Below, piece after piece: positions 1 to 10,352 of a stretch of 64,000 nt of DNA; within the stretch, counting starts at the first letter, position 1; the number at the start of each line of letters is the position of its first letter. The stretch is from Watersipora subatra (lineage: Eukaryota; Bryozoa; Gymnolaemata; Cheilostomatida; Watersiporidae), in contig NC_088708.1 in assembly GCF_963576615.1 (NCBI RefSeq), positions 496,001 to 560,000 of the forward strand. Direction: 5' to 3'. The notes under the pieces are model-generated. The model was not told the DNA's origin. It did no database searches and saw only the letters and a list, made by a program, of their open reading frames with translations. A program made the translations under genes and the position numbers.

Positions 1-1110
1 CCCCATCCGACAACCACCCCACCGGCTGGGCCTGGAAAAAGAGGCAGACGACGAGCGGCAGGTACAGGAGCTGCTAACAGGGAGTTAATCGAGCCAGCCA
101 GGGGAGCTTGGAGCTCCCCGGTAGTATTAGTCCGAAAAAAAGATGAGAAATGGTAGTTCTGTGTCGACTACCGGCGACTTAACACCGTGACCACACAGGA
201 CGCCTACCCCCTCCCCCCGGATCAACGACAGCCTCGATGCCCTCTCCGGCTGCCGTTATTTTAGTACACTCGACCTGGTGAGCGGGTATTGGCAGGTACC
301 CCTAGACGCAGACGCGCAGGAAAAGTCCGCCTTCACAATCCGATCTGGGCTCTGGAAATGGAAGGTGCTGCCATTTGGTCTGACCTCGGCACCAGCCACG
401 TTCCAGTGGTTTATGGAGTGGGTCCTGCGCGGGCTGCACTGGAAGACACTCTTGCTATACCTGAATGACATCATCGTCGTCGCCCCGGACTTTGATACCC
501 ACTTACAACGGCTGGAGGAGGTATTGCAGTGCTTGAAGGGAGCTGGACTAAAGCTCAAGCCTTTCAAGTGCGAGCTCCTACAGCCACGAGTTCAGTACTT
601 GGGATATGTAGTCAGCAAGGAAGGGGTAGCCAATGACCCAAAAAAAACCTGGCAGTCCGGCAATGGCGGAATCCCAGGGGTCTCCACGAGCTACAAGGCT
701 TCCTGGGTGCCGTGGGGTACTATCGGCAGTACGTGCCCGACTTCACTGACACAGCCCGTCCGTTGAACCGACTCACCAGCAAGGGGAAGGCCTGGTCTTG
801 GAGCCAAAAAGAACAAGAGGCCTTCGACAAGCTGAAAGAGGCGCTGTCCTCAGCCCCCGTACTGGGTTACCCAGACCCAACGCAGCCGTATATACTGGAC
901 ACGGGCGCTAGTAATTGCGGAGTCGGTGCAGTGTTGTCCCAGGTACAAGGAGAGTTGAGCGAGTCATCGCATATTTCAGCAAAACACTGAATCTGGCGTA
1001 GCGGAATTACTGTGTGACTCGAAGGGAACTGCTCGCCGAGGTGATGGCCGTAAAGCACTTCCGGCCTTACCTCTATGAGGGCGCCAGTTCCTCCTGCGTA
1101 CAGATCACAC
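1..1110 (+). pseudogene. Gypsy A reverse transcriptase and RNase H, frameshifted
   Basis: RT palm motifs are readable: LDLVSGYWQVPLD near 268-310, VLPFGLTSAPATFQ near 366-405, and the catalytic box near 457-470, which reads YLND instead of the usual YxDD, so one metal-binding Asp is replaced by Asn. The thumb (CELL..VQYLGYVVSKEG) follows to about 630. The frame then shifts near 215 and 650-710. RNase H begins near 712 (YYRQYVPDFTDTARPLNRL) and its first catalytic stretch reads YILDTGASNCGVGAVLSQ near 888-945. The stretch ELLAEVMAVKHFRPYLY at about 1027-1077 is the later part of RNase H. Multiple frame changes make this a pseudogene. Confidence 0.88.
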
Positions 1111-1690
1111 ATCTCTCCAATGGCTGTGTCGACGCAAGGAGCCTTCCAACCAGGTGGCCAGATGGTTGGAGATCCTTGCCAAATTCCAGTCAACCCTGGA
1201 ACACAGGTGCCGGCCTTCGATATGGCAACGCAGGTGGGCCCAGCCGACAGACCTGCAAAGATTGTCGACAGTGCAAGCTGATTGAGTTACGGGATGGAGG
1301 ACCGACCCACAGGGAGTTGGCCCTGGAGAACCAACCAGGAAAGAACCCGAGTCTTGACCCGAGAGTCACCTGGACCGCGCGCGAGACGGCCGGTCATTCG
1401 AGCCCGCTTCTGCCCCTAGAGGCATCGAGGTCCAGCTCGAGGCCGACCGAGGCCACCCCAGGACTCTGTGGGACGGCTCGGATAAGCACCAGAGAAACCG
1501 CCACAGGAGAGTTGGCATGCATGCAGGCTGCCGGACGTGGACCAGTGGCCTCCATGTACCTATCTATGCGGCAGGCGACGGAATTAACTCCCGAGCAAAT
1601 AGAATTGGGCGGATTCGAACTGCGGCAGCTACACCGCATTTGCTCATTCCTCTGGCTGCAGAACGGGGTATTGGAAGCACGTACTGCTCC
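1111..1690 (+). other. RNase H to integrase linker of Gypsy A, degraded
   Basis: No single frame gives a recognisable domain here. The corresponding stretch of element B (about 51100-51500) is similarly GC-rich and uncharacterised. The parts with similar composition suggest a poorly conserved connector, but I cannot assign a function. The open frames of 60-260 codons in this stretch lack family motifs. Confidence 0.5.
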
Positions 1691-2760
1691 ACACGGCCAG
1701 CCAAGTTGGTGCTCGGTCTGCCCCCACCGGTCCGAGAAACAGCTGTTTGGCAGGCTCACGCCCTGGCCCACTCTGGAATGGAAAGAACGGTCAGCCGGCT
1801 CCGACTGACCTGGTATTGGCCAGGTATATGACGGCCATGGTGAGAAGAATGGTCAGGTTCTGTGAGGTCTGCCAGGCGGCTAAGCACAGTAGCGACAAGG
1901 GAGCAGGTAGCCAGCAGAGGTTATACGCAGGTCGCACCTGGCAAAAGGTGGCAGTGGACCTGGTTAGACCAATGCCGGAGACACCGAGAGGGAGCCAGTG
2001 GATCCTGGTGCTAACAGACCATTTCACTCAGTGGCAGGATGCCCTGGCCCTCCCAGATGCCACGGCGCCTGTAGTTGCCAATTCGCTGGACGAGCGAATA
2101 TTTTGCTACATGGGCTTGCCGGAGCAAATACATACGGACCAAGGGGCACAGTTCGAGAGCCAACTGATGGAAGAACTGTGCCTGCTATGGCGGGTGGAAA
2201 AAACGAGCACCACACCGTACCACCCTCAGGCTAACGGCATTGTGGAGAGAAACAACCAGCAACTGGGAGACTCGCTACGAGCGCTTCTGCTAACACAAGG
2301 ACAGGAGGAATGGGACAGACTGCTGCCCCAGCTGATGCGGGCCTACAGGGGTATGCCACACTCTGTTACGCGCAAAACAGCAAACCTGCTGATTTTCGGC
2401 CGAGAGTTACGTTTCCCTGACCTGTTGGAAATCAGCCCGCCTCCGCTGGAGGAGCGGCCTTCTCACCAGTACGTGCAGGAAACACAGAAGAGGTTAGAAG
2501 CGGCTCATGAAATACTGAGGGAGGCCCAACAGGCGGTGAAACAGGAGGACCAGAAAGAACCGCCCCTATATGCGCCAGGAGAGTGGGTGTGGCTTCGAGA
2601 CAAGCGCCGGTGAAGGGGAGAAAACCCTAAATTACAGGCCAAATACGTGAGCCCTTTTAAAATCATAAAGGCTTGAGCAAACCATACCTATTTGATCGAG
2701 AGACTGGGCCAGTCTCTATCCAAAATGAGGGCCAGCTCAAGCCTTACTATGCCTGCGAGG
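1690..2760 (+). pseudogene. Gypsy A integrase (DDE core intact, N-terminal frameshift)
   Basis: The HHCC zinc-binding domain is split by a frameshift: HALAHSG lies near 1759-1779 in one frame and CEVC near 1864-1875 in another. From about 1830 to 2613 one open frame carries the whole catalytic core. The three acidic residues are visible in VAVDLV, IHTDQGAQF and NGIVERNN. After the core comes a PGEWVWL segment near 2577-2595, then a stop at 2611-2613. The C-terminal GPY/F-like stretch (KLQAKYVSPFKII) continues out of frame to about 2670. Integrase inserts the cDNA copy into the host genome. The core here looks chemically competent, but the surrounding element is dead. Confidence 0.9.
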
Positions 2761-2810
2761 AAAAGGTAGGCTAAGCACCAGCTACACTAGAGCCGCGATC
2801 CGGCCCAAAC

Positions 2811-4300
2811 ATGAAAGGCGCCCACGCAAAAAGGCAGGAGAGGGACTGCCAGCTCGAGCTGGAGCTGGCAAGAAGGCAAGCAAAAGAAATCGCACAGCGA
2901 AGGACAATAGGCGGTGAAAAGGAAAGCCAGTCAGAGTTGACTCGGAAGCAGGCGGAGCGGCTACTCCAATCCAATCAAGGGATAATAGCTGATAGTAACT
3001 CAGAACAAAGGGAGCCGACCACAGAAGCGTCAATTAGTGAGGAGTTAGCAGATCTGCCAACCAACCCAGCCCAGACTGAGAGCCCTTCCCCAGCTCACCA
3101 TGGGGAGGAGTCTAGGGAGCCCGGTACGTCATAACCCCCGGCCAGCACGAGCTACTTGGCCACCGGACAGGTATGGCGAGTGGGCGTGGCTGCAACGATT
3201 AGTAGTCAACCCGAGCCTGCCTTCAGACAGCAAACAGGTTACGCTTACACCCTGCAGCTACACAGACAGTCTCCAGGATCTCTGCACTGCTACTACTACG
3301 AACACTCTTATCGACATGGCTAGAACAGGTGAGCTCGCTAGTTTGCTATCTACCGAGCTTTACCTGTCTGAACTCATGGCAAGCGACAAGGAAGCGAGGC
3401 TGGTGGACTTGCTGGCCCCAGAGGAGGAGTTAGCACTCTCGAGCCAGACTGCCTCTGATAAGCCTGGTAGGTGCCACCAGCGACCGAGTGCTCTGGCCAG
3501 GCTGCCTCCTCAAGCTCTGCTCAAGTTGAGTCACACCTGGTTGACACTCTGTCAGTCATCGGCCAGTCTCGACCCGCGGAGATAATTGGTTTCAAATCTA
3601 TCTCCAACGGCCAGAATGACACCGGTAACTCGGCCACGACCGACTCGACAGCGTCTACCAAAGAAGTACTCGAGATACACGAGAGGCTGGATTGGGTGGC
3701 CGAGATTGAGGCGGCTGAGACGGCTAAGGCGGCTCGGGTCTCTTACATTTTAGAGACCAAGTCTAATCAGTCGCCGGCATCTCCCAAGCCCAGCAGGAAG
3801 CCAATTGTAAGGACCGAACATTTCGTGGATCGGACCACTTGGGAGAAGACACGGGCCACCAGTTCGGCACCCGGGACCTGTAACCTCTGCCAGGTCGAGA
3901 CAAGCAGACGGAGGATCCGGCAGCATGTCATGCAACACTTCGCTGTTTTTGTGTGTCCCTGCCGACGTCAGCACATGTCACGCGACCAGATGATGTCACA
4001 CAGGAGGACCTCCGGAGGCGGTGAATGCGGAAGCACCATCTACCTGGTGGACAGACCCCGCTGGCAGTCTTTTTTGCGCCTCTGCGGATGGCCGGCAGAC
4101 CTGCCCATGCTTACCTTGGCCCACACTTACCCCACCCGAGAGGTCGGCCAGGGCCTCGACCAATCGGGCAGAAAAAAACCACCCCCGGGAGAAGCCATGA
4201 CAAGAGAAGCCAGGACGAAAGCGGCCCGCACCTAGGGAAGAGAAGGTTTGGCCCGCAGACAGACGGCCTTCCCGTCCCTATAACAAAAAGGAGAACTCTC
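2811..4300 (+). pseudogene. Gypsy A extra ORF after integrase, Cys/His zinc-finger-like
   Basis: An ORF begins MKGAHAKRQER at 2811 with a charged, probably helical segment. After frame changes, the frame open from 3471 to 4235 carries a Cys/His cluster at 3879-4001: C-x2-C-x11-H-x3-H, followed by FAVFVCP and QHMSRDQMMSH. Element B has the same layout: it starts MKGAR at 52602 and its cluster at 53542-53670 shares the FAVFVCP/YAVFVCP core, the QHxSRDQM stretch and a YLxD motif shortly after. I know no named family for it. It has no transmembrane segment that would suggest an envelope protein. Nucleic-acid binding, perhaps an accessory or capsid-partner role, is only an inference. Confidence 0.6.
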
Positions 4301-4305
4301 CGCCG

Positions 4306-4600
4306 GTGACAACCCTACCCACCAGAGCGGACCGACTTCGGAACCTGTTGGGAGAGCGGTTCAAAGAGGAGCTCCGGCGACTGCGAGAGGGCCACTGCGA
4401 CCGGTTACAAGAGGATGGTCGCCGTTGGCATCGGATGGCCATCCGGGCTCGAGGACTCGTTAGGGGTGCCCGACATCGAGGTCAGGATGCCCTGTTCCTA
4501 GAGGACACAATCTTCCGGTGGGGAAAAAAAGGCTTGACAGCACCGGCTCTGGGCCCAAATACTCTCTCCCTCCAGCGTCGGTCGGATGGCCCCCATGGCC
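4306..4600 (+). other. Gypsy A 3' terminal coiled-coil-like coding segment
   Basis: An open frame from 4306 encodes an Arg/Glu/Leu-rich stretch (LRNLLGERFKEELRRLREG) that looks strongly helical and could form a coiled coil. Element B has an equivalent Arg/Glu-rich helical tail just before its polypurine tract (about 53930-54180). In both it would be the C-terminal part of the extra ORF. The frame continues nominally to 4719, inside the LTR. Confidence 0.45.
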
Positions 4601-4602
4601 AG

Positions 4603-4616
4603 TCCTGGGGAAAAAG
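4603..4616 (+). other. polypurine tract of Gypsy A
   Basis: The stretch TCCTGGGGAAAAAG directly precedes the TG that starts the presumed 3' LTR. A purine run at this place primes plus-strand DNA synthesis in LTR elements. Confidence 0.55.
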
Positions 4617-5032
4617 TGTGACGGAAACGCATCGTGAGCAGAGCCGGTGCCAGCATGACGGCCAAGTGACAGGCCAGACCAGGCCTTCCCCTCTCGCCCG
4701 AAGGCTGGGCCAGCGATAAGGCAAGAGTAACGCAGGTCACGTAGTCACCAAACATACGGCGGGAAGCGAAACCGCAAGTGGGCAGAGCCAACGAGAACGA
4801 AGTAGATAAAAGAACAAACGCGACGGAGAGGCAGGCAGAGCAGCGCAGCTCCTTGCATACGAGAGACACTTTATCCTTATACTGTGTAATATTTATGTAT
4901 GCATGACGTTGTTATATTAAAACAACTATATTTATTATGTAAATATACATTGTATGCTCAGATAACAACTCGGTCTTCGTGATTACTCGGCTTCTGGGAA
5001 ACCGTGAAAGTGGCACGGTAAAATCCACCACA
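4617..5032 (+). repeat. probable 3' LTR of Gypsy A
   Basis: The segment begins TGTGACGG right after a purine tract and ends CCACCACA, so it has the TG...CA ends of an LTR. It is 416 bp long and contains an AT-rich zone near 4885-4950 with possible polyadenylation signals. No second copy is in the window, so the boundaries rest on the terminal dinucleotides and on position only. Confidence 0.6.
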
Positions 5033-6439
5033 GTATGTTTAAATTATTAATAAAATTCTGTAAATGAGACACTCCAATTACTCACTTTGCTTTTTTTTAC
5101 AAATCCGTGTTAGTTTTGCGCATAGATATACAAACCTAGATTGGCCAATAGAAAAAAGCCTGTCAGACTTGACTGAATTGCATCTCATGCTTGACTGCAC
5201 TGTTGTTAACAATGTAGCTTATAAAAAAGGTGACAAAATCACATTTGTTGTCACATAAAAACCTTCTTGAAATCATAATCCAGTAAGCTAAAGCGATTCT
5301 GTGATAATATCTGATAACCACCGTAGATTAAAACTATAAAAGTTATGAAATGTTGCACACAAATCATGAGCCATCAGGGCTTTATTTGCCCTGCTCTCCT
5401 ATCCCCCTTTTCTCTTTTCCCCTTCCCCTAAGAAAAAATGGGAAGGGAGAAGTTTGAAGGGGAAAAGAGAGAAGAGGGAAAGGAGAGGCAAATAGCCTAG
5501 CCACCCGAAGAGCCAGACCCTGGCTCTTTACTGCCGTAGGTTAGAATCTTTTTCCAAAACGGCTCAAATGGGGCATAGTTGTACAATATGGCATCTGTTT
5601 ACACATTCACGCAACCTCATTCGTCGAAATATTTTCATTAATATACTTCACGCATTCAATAAAACCATGTCTATTGTTCTTACGCGCCTATTTTATTGTC
5701 ATTGTAATGCTGTCACTCTCAGCACTGCTATCTTATAACCTACCGTGAAAATTTGTTAAATTTTTTAACCTTAGCTTGAAAGAGTACATATCATTGTCTG
5801 ATAAACATGACGAGCTTGTTGGTCACCTGTGATAATCGAAAAAGGCTGCAGAAATTATTCGCGAAGTATGGGTCACATGATCAGATTAGGACTAGATGAT
5901 TAGACCAAGCCGAAAAAAAACTGTAAAGTAGTGAGCATCTATATTTGATATGGGGTCTTCGGTAAAACCCGAAATGTTTGTCATAAACTAGTGCTACGAG
6001 AAGTTTTATATTGAGCCTTTTATTGGCCTTTCAATTTACATGAGAACAGAACGTGTCAAAACAATAACCAAATGTAATGACTACGTCAGAGAAATAAACT
6101 GATTCTGATCTACGGCGGTTTCGTGATGGCTGCGATCAACTGTTCATTTTTGAGCTTTTAATAGCTTGTAATCACATTTTCACATATTTTGCACCTACAA
6201 CACAGCAGAGTAAGATATGGTGAATCTTTTGATACCAAATAACTGTAATGTGAATTCTGTTGCAAGTCAGCCCTTAATTGTGATTAGGGAATTCGTTGCT
6301 TGGTTGACATCATAATCAACAATCATTACACTTCAGCTTTAGTGACCGAGATACATAGCCAGCTGTAACATAATCATTCTGTCTCATTTTTGACTTAAGA
6401 CATACTTCCATACACATCATATTTAGTTAAGCATGATAT

Positions 6440-7110
6440 TGTAGAGGACTGGGACATATACCAATTATTACGCACATATATACTGTATATCCTTACTAGC
6501 ACTTGCTTGAATTTCCTGAACTTCCTTTCCATTATATAATCGTATTCCTGAACTGCCTTTCTATTATATAATCGTATGCTTATCCTGTGTGCAAATCCTA
6601 TTATATTCTGTGCATCCTTTGTGTTATAAATAGACTGGTGGGCGGAGCTAGACCACTATATAAGCCAGCGCAGTGAGTAGACAAGTTGTGCTTGATATCA
6701 CTCAAACTTGTGAACGCATGTTGTTAAAGCTACCATTAATAAAACTATTACATACTCGCAAGAACTGATTATATTGACGCCTGCCTGGTTGGCTCACCGA
6801 TTACGCAAGCAGGCTCATTGTAACCATCAGACGGAACTGCCAGGGTGGCTCTAGAAGGCTAGGGATCGATCCACGGCTTTGTCTAGACTTGATCGGGTGT
6901 GCCATGGCATAAGAAATCAAGTCCTAAGGCAAGCCGCTAGTGGATCCAGACTAGCCTGAAATAGAGATCCAGAGGGCAGGCCAGGGTTTGGTTTCGGAGC
7001 AAGCCTGACTACCAGGTTCTTGTCTTGGACTGACTTGACCGCTCTAGGCAGGTCAATCAGGCCTCGGACAAGGCAGGCCAGTAGCTCAGGTTGCGCCTCC
7101 CTTGTTAGGA
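6440..7110 (+). other. LTR/promoter-like block inside the inverted-repeat spacer
   Basis: The block contains a good TATA box (CTATATAAG near 6656), a polyadenylation signal (AATAAA near 6738) and then a GC-richer, leader-like stretch from 6775 to 7110. This order resembles an LTR followed by an untranslated leader. Two tandem copies of a unit of about 31 bp (TTCCTGAAC...ATAATCGTAT) lie at 6511-6575. I see no second LTR and no gag, so a solo or truncated LTR is possible but unproven. Confidence 0.3.
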
Positions 7111-7393
7111 AGTAAAGCTGACTCAGCTACCGAGGTCAGATTCTTTACAATATTAGTTTATTTACCTAGCCAGAGTCTGGCTCTTTGGGTGGGTGGGCTA
7201 TTTGCCCCCCTCTCCTTTCCCCTTCTGACTTCCCACTTCTTCTTGGGAGAAGGGCAAAAGAGAGAAGGGTGATAGGAGAGCGGGACAAATAAAGTCCTGA
7301 TGGCTCATGATTTATGTGCAACATTTCATAGCTTTTATAGTTTTAATTTATGGTGGTTATCAGATATTATCACAGAATTGCTTTATTTTAGTG

Positions 7394-7878
7394 CAGGGGT
7401 TCTTAACCAGTGGGAAATTTCCCACCAGTGGAAAATTTGAGGAGGGAAATTCTCAAGCTTCAGATTGAGAATATTGATTACGCGCATTTCAAGGATATAG
7501 CTGTTGTACTGTATTTTCACCACATAGCCTACATGGTGCAGATACATGCTTTTATTGTGGGTACGGAAACTAAGCCTCGTGATGTATCAAGCAGCTTATT
7601 GGATATTCAAATTACTCTATTGTTGTGTTTATCTTGAACTTTATTTTTCCATAAATAAAAAGTATATCATGACAAACTATCCATAAAATATGATTTCTTT
7701 CACAGTTCAATTAATAATTGATTCATTTTAACTGTATGGCAAAATGCTATCTAAAAAGCCTCCTCCTGCAATCTGAGAGTGGCAGAAATACCACAAGTTT
7801 TGGCTGTTAGAGAGGGTGAAATCTCGAAGTGTGGTTTGTCCAAGTGGAAAATTAACTGAAAAAGGTTAAGAACCGCTG
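7394..7878. mobile_element. hAT-type MITE in the right arm of the inverted repeat
   Basis: The terminal inverted repeats are CAGGGGTTCTTAACC at the left end and GGTTAAGAACCGCTG at the right, differing at one position. They are flanked by 8-bp duplications TTTTAGTG and GTTTAGTG (7 of 8 identical). CAG...CTG ends and 8-bp duplications are typical of hAT elements. At 485 bp it is too short for a transposase; the 75-codon open frame at 7410-7637 has no recognisable domain. Removing it restores the collinearity of the inverted-repeat arms, so it inserted later. Confidence 0.85.
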
Positions 7879-8099
7879 GTTTAGTGGATTATGTATCCAA
7901 GAAGGTTTTTATGCGAAAATAAATGCGATTTTGTCACCTTCTTCTCATTAGCTCCATTGTTAACGACAGTGCAGTCAAGCATTAGGTACAATTCAATGAC
8001 GTAACGTCATGCTATTTAAGTCTGACAAGGCAACCCATGGGAATAGCTATTATTGGCCAAAGGTTTATATATCTATGGTTTTGCGTAACACAACTTGAG

Positions 8100-9410
8100 T
8101 TCATCAAAAACCCAAGCTAAGTTCTTTAAACAGCAACTCGAGTTGTACAAGTTGCGAACACGCAACGCGAGGCACCATAAATAACAAATAACGTGTTTAT
8201 TTCACGCGGTCCCCTAATTACGATCACTGCTGTTCTTCGATATCAATATCTTACCACTGTTGCCAACACTCGCGATTACTGTGACCTAAGACGTCAATAT
8301 AACCTAAGCTCCTCAAACAAAAACTAACAGACACACAAGATGGGGCGTAAGTTGCTGTTTAGGAGAAAAAATTCGTTTATAACGCTGATTTCATGTGCGC
8401 ATGCTCTCGTATCCGGATATTGATACCTTGGAATCCAGACAACAAATTTCATTAATTTTTTAATATAAAAGGCTACGATTAATCACAATGATTAGCTAAT
8501 AAAAAACTAGTGCAATATTGATACGTTTTAGTTGAACGTGCGTATATATTATTTTACGTTTTTAACATTATTGCCTATTCATTATACACAGAAAATGCTA
8601 GGGTATTACAACTGATCCGGTATTGGAAGTTTTTATAACTGTTCTTTAGGTAACACTTTTATATTAGTTGTTACTGTCAAATGTGATGCATATATAACAA
8701 CTGCTAACAGAACTTGAGGATTTTTTAGACTTTGACTATTTTCTTTGACTTATCGGTTTTTTTCAAGTTGTGTCTGATAGTTGAGCAGAGCTTTTTAGTA
8801 TATGTATAACATTTTATTAGCATTGATAATCATCAACAAAACGATGTTTTTCGCTACATGCCCGAAGAAACGAAAATAATTTACTGCCTCTTTTGTACAT
8901 GTTTGAGTGTATTATAAATCTTCTCTTGTGTAGCTCATTTACTGTCTAAAATCATTGAAACATTACAATTCTGCAGGTTTAATAACATCACTGGTGTACT
9001 TCTAATACACTTTTTTCATGTGTGAACTGCACGTGTCTTGACAAAGATATTTAATGCACTTTTTACACTGGCTCATTTCTATATCGACTAAATACAACTA
9101 ATAAATGTATCCGAGGTAGCAATACGTTATTGAGACATTCTAATTAACTATCCAGGTTTTATTTTTGTACTCCATTACATCACAAAAGCTCTAGTATTGC
9201 AGTGTTCTAACATATTTTCAATTTCAATACAATAAGCATGATTTAATTTCAATACAATAAGCATTTATTAAAATAGCTAATTAATTTAGTTTGACTTACT
9301 CTGAGAATATGTAGGCAACTTTTGGATGTAATTCATCATACAGGTATTTATGATTTTACATTGCATATGTTTTATATATTTGTAAGGTCTTACATTTACA
9401 GACAGTGACA
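8100..9410 (+). promoter_or_regulatory. KATNIP upstream region, promoter not pinpointed
   Basis: About 1.3 kb separates the inverted repeat from the first coding ATG of KATNIP. The sequence is AT-rich without repeats apart from a short tandem duplication near 9215-9265. The most gene-like part is 8150-8346, which is less AT-rich and ends with a strong splice donor (see 8340-8346). No unambiguous TATA box or other element could be assigned. Confidence 0.35.
8340..8346 (+). other. KATNIP: candidate upstream first exon end (ATGGGGC followed by GTAAGT)
   Basis: An ATG at 8340 is followed after seven bases by a consensus donor, GTAAGT at 8347. If it is spliced to an acceptor at 9405 (ACAG then TGACAATGG), the frame ATG GGG CTG ACA runs into the ATG at 9411. 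This would add four residues or form a 5' UTR exon. It is a hypothesis from splice signals alone. Confidence 0.3.
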
Positions 9411-10352
9411 ATGGATAAGTTGCAAAGAAAGCGTTGGTCGCAGGAGCCACACAGTATTATTATGACACCAAAACGTCATGAACGGGTTGGTTTTTGAAAG
9501 TTTGATACGACCGTGTGTATGTACTTCGTTTCACTTTATGCATACACAAGTGATTTGGTTAACTCTATTCATGCACAAATAGTATTGTTAACTCTATTCA
9601 TGCACAAATATTATGGTTAACTCAACTCTATTCATGCACAAATAGTATGGTTAACTCAACTTTATTCATGCACAAATAGTATGGTTAACTCTATTCATGC
9701 ACAAATAGTATGGTCAACTCTATTCATGCACAGATAGTATGGTTAACTCTATTCATACACAAATAGTATGGCTAACTCCATTCCTACAAATGTAATTTAG
9801 TTTACTCTATTCTTATACAAGTAATATGGTTTACGCTCTTCTCATACAATCAATATGGCTGGCTCTTTATAAGCAAATGAGGCAAAATGATGATTTTTTA
9901 GATTCCGGTAGCAAAACAGTTGGAGCCGTCTCCCAAATATGATGAGTACTTGCTTCTTCTTCAGCAGAAAAACAAGTGAGAGAACTACTTATTCTATAAA
10001 TAGACTCACCACACAACTTGTCGACCACGCAACTTGTCGATCAACTTGAGTAATTGATCGATATATCGATCAATTACTTTAGGCTTTTCTAGCAGCCATC
10101 TAGATAAACAATGGAATGGGGTGGGGTTGACCAAGCAACCAATCCACTAAATAAGAAAGCAGCTCAATAAATGGGTCCATTTTTTCAGGATGTTGGAAAA
10201 GGTGAAACTGACTGACAAAGCACAATTAGAAAAAGAGAAAAAGGAGAAAGGCTTTACTCTCTATGTCAATGGTGCTAATGATAATAAAAAGGGCAAACGA
10301 CGGACTCCAAACCCCAGCCCTCGCATTACCTCTAATGCTAGGCTGGCTGCAG
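9411..10352 (+). CDS. KATNIP: KATNIP exons 1-3, conserved N-terminus
   Basis: Exon 1 (MDKLQRKRW...) is short and basic. Exon 2 encodes [14 protein letters not shown], the family's hallmark N-terminal helix. Exon 3 encodes [12 protein letters not shown] followed by a basic Ser/Pro-rich stretch; the GF-VYVNGAN motif is also found near the N-terminus of vertebrate KATNIP. Donors are GTTGGT (weak, exon 1), GTGAGA (exon 2) and GTCATT (weak, exon 3). The ATG at 9411 was chosen because it is the first in frame after an acceptor-like TTTACAG and gives an N-terminus of family length. Confidence 0.88.

Larger units (their letters stand above)
1..5032 (+). mobile_element. Ty3/Gypsy LTR retrotransposon A, 3' portion
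   Basis: This is the right-hand part of a Gypsy-type element; its 5' LTR, gag and protease lie beyond the left edge. Visible in order are reverse transcriptase, RNase H, integrase, an extra 3' ORF region and a probable 3' LTR. The order RT-RH-IN is diagnostic of Ty3/Gypsy. Several frameshifts and stops interrupt RT, RNase H and the RNase H-integrase link, so this copy is not autonomous. It is a relative, not a copy, of element B at 47526-54474: the same motifs recur but the sequences are clearly diverged and the LTRs differ. The absence of the 5' LTR means the target duplication cannot be checked. Confidence 0.9.
5108..8090. repeat. large inverted repeat (foldback-like element), arms about 430 bp
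   Basis: The left arm, about 5108-5535, reappears as its reverse complement at about 7160-8090 once a 485-bp hAT insertion (7394-7878) is removed from the right arm. Matching landmarks include CTATTTGCC, GGCTCATGATTT, TGGTTATCAGATATTATC, GAAGGTTTTTATG, TTGTTAACRACAGTGCAGTC and ATTGGCCAA, in reversed order and strand. The spacer of about 1.6 kb (5536-7160) has no convincing ORF. Long arms with a non-coding centre suggest a foldback transposon or a palindromic duplication. No target duplication was identified. Confidence 0.75.

Noticed and set aside
256..567. Minus-strand ORF of 103 codons and similar ones at 867-1193, 1394-1771 and 51033-51862
   Set aside because: They are antisense shadows of GC-rich Gypsy pol sequence.
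2811..4300. Envelope gene of an errantivirus-like element
   Set aside because: No signal peptide, transmembrane segment or furin site is visible; the conserved part is a Cys/His cluster instead.
5064..5258. A 64-codon ORF at the left edge of the inverted repeat
   Set aside because: It overlaps the repeat arm, and the mirrored arm does not preserve the frame.
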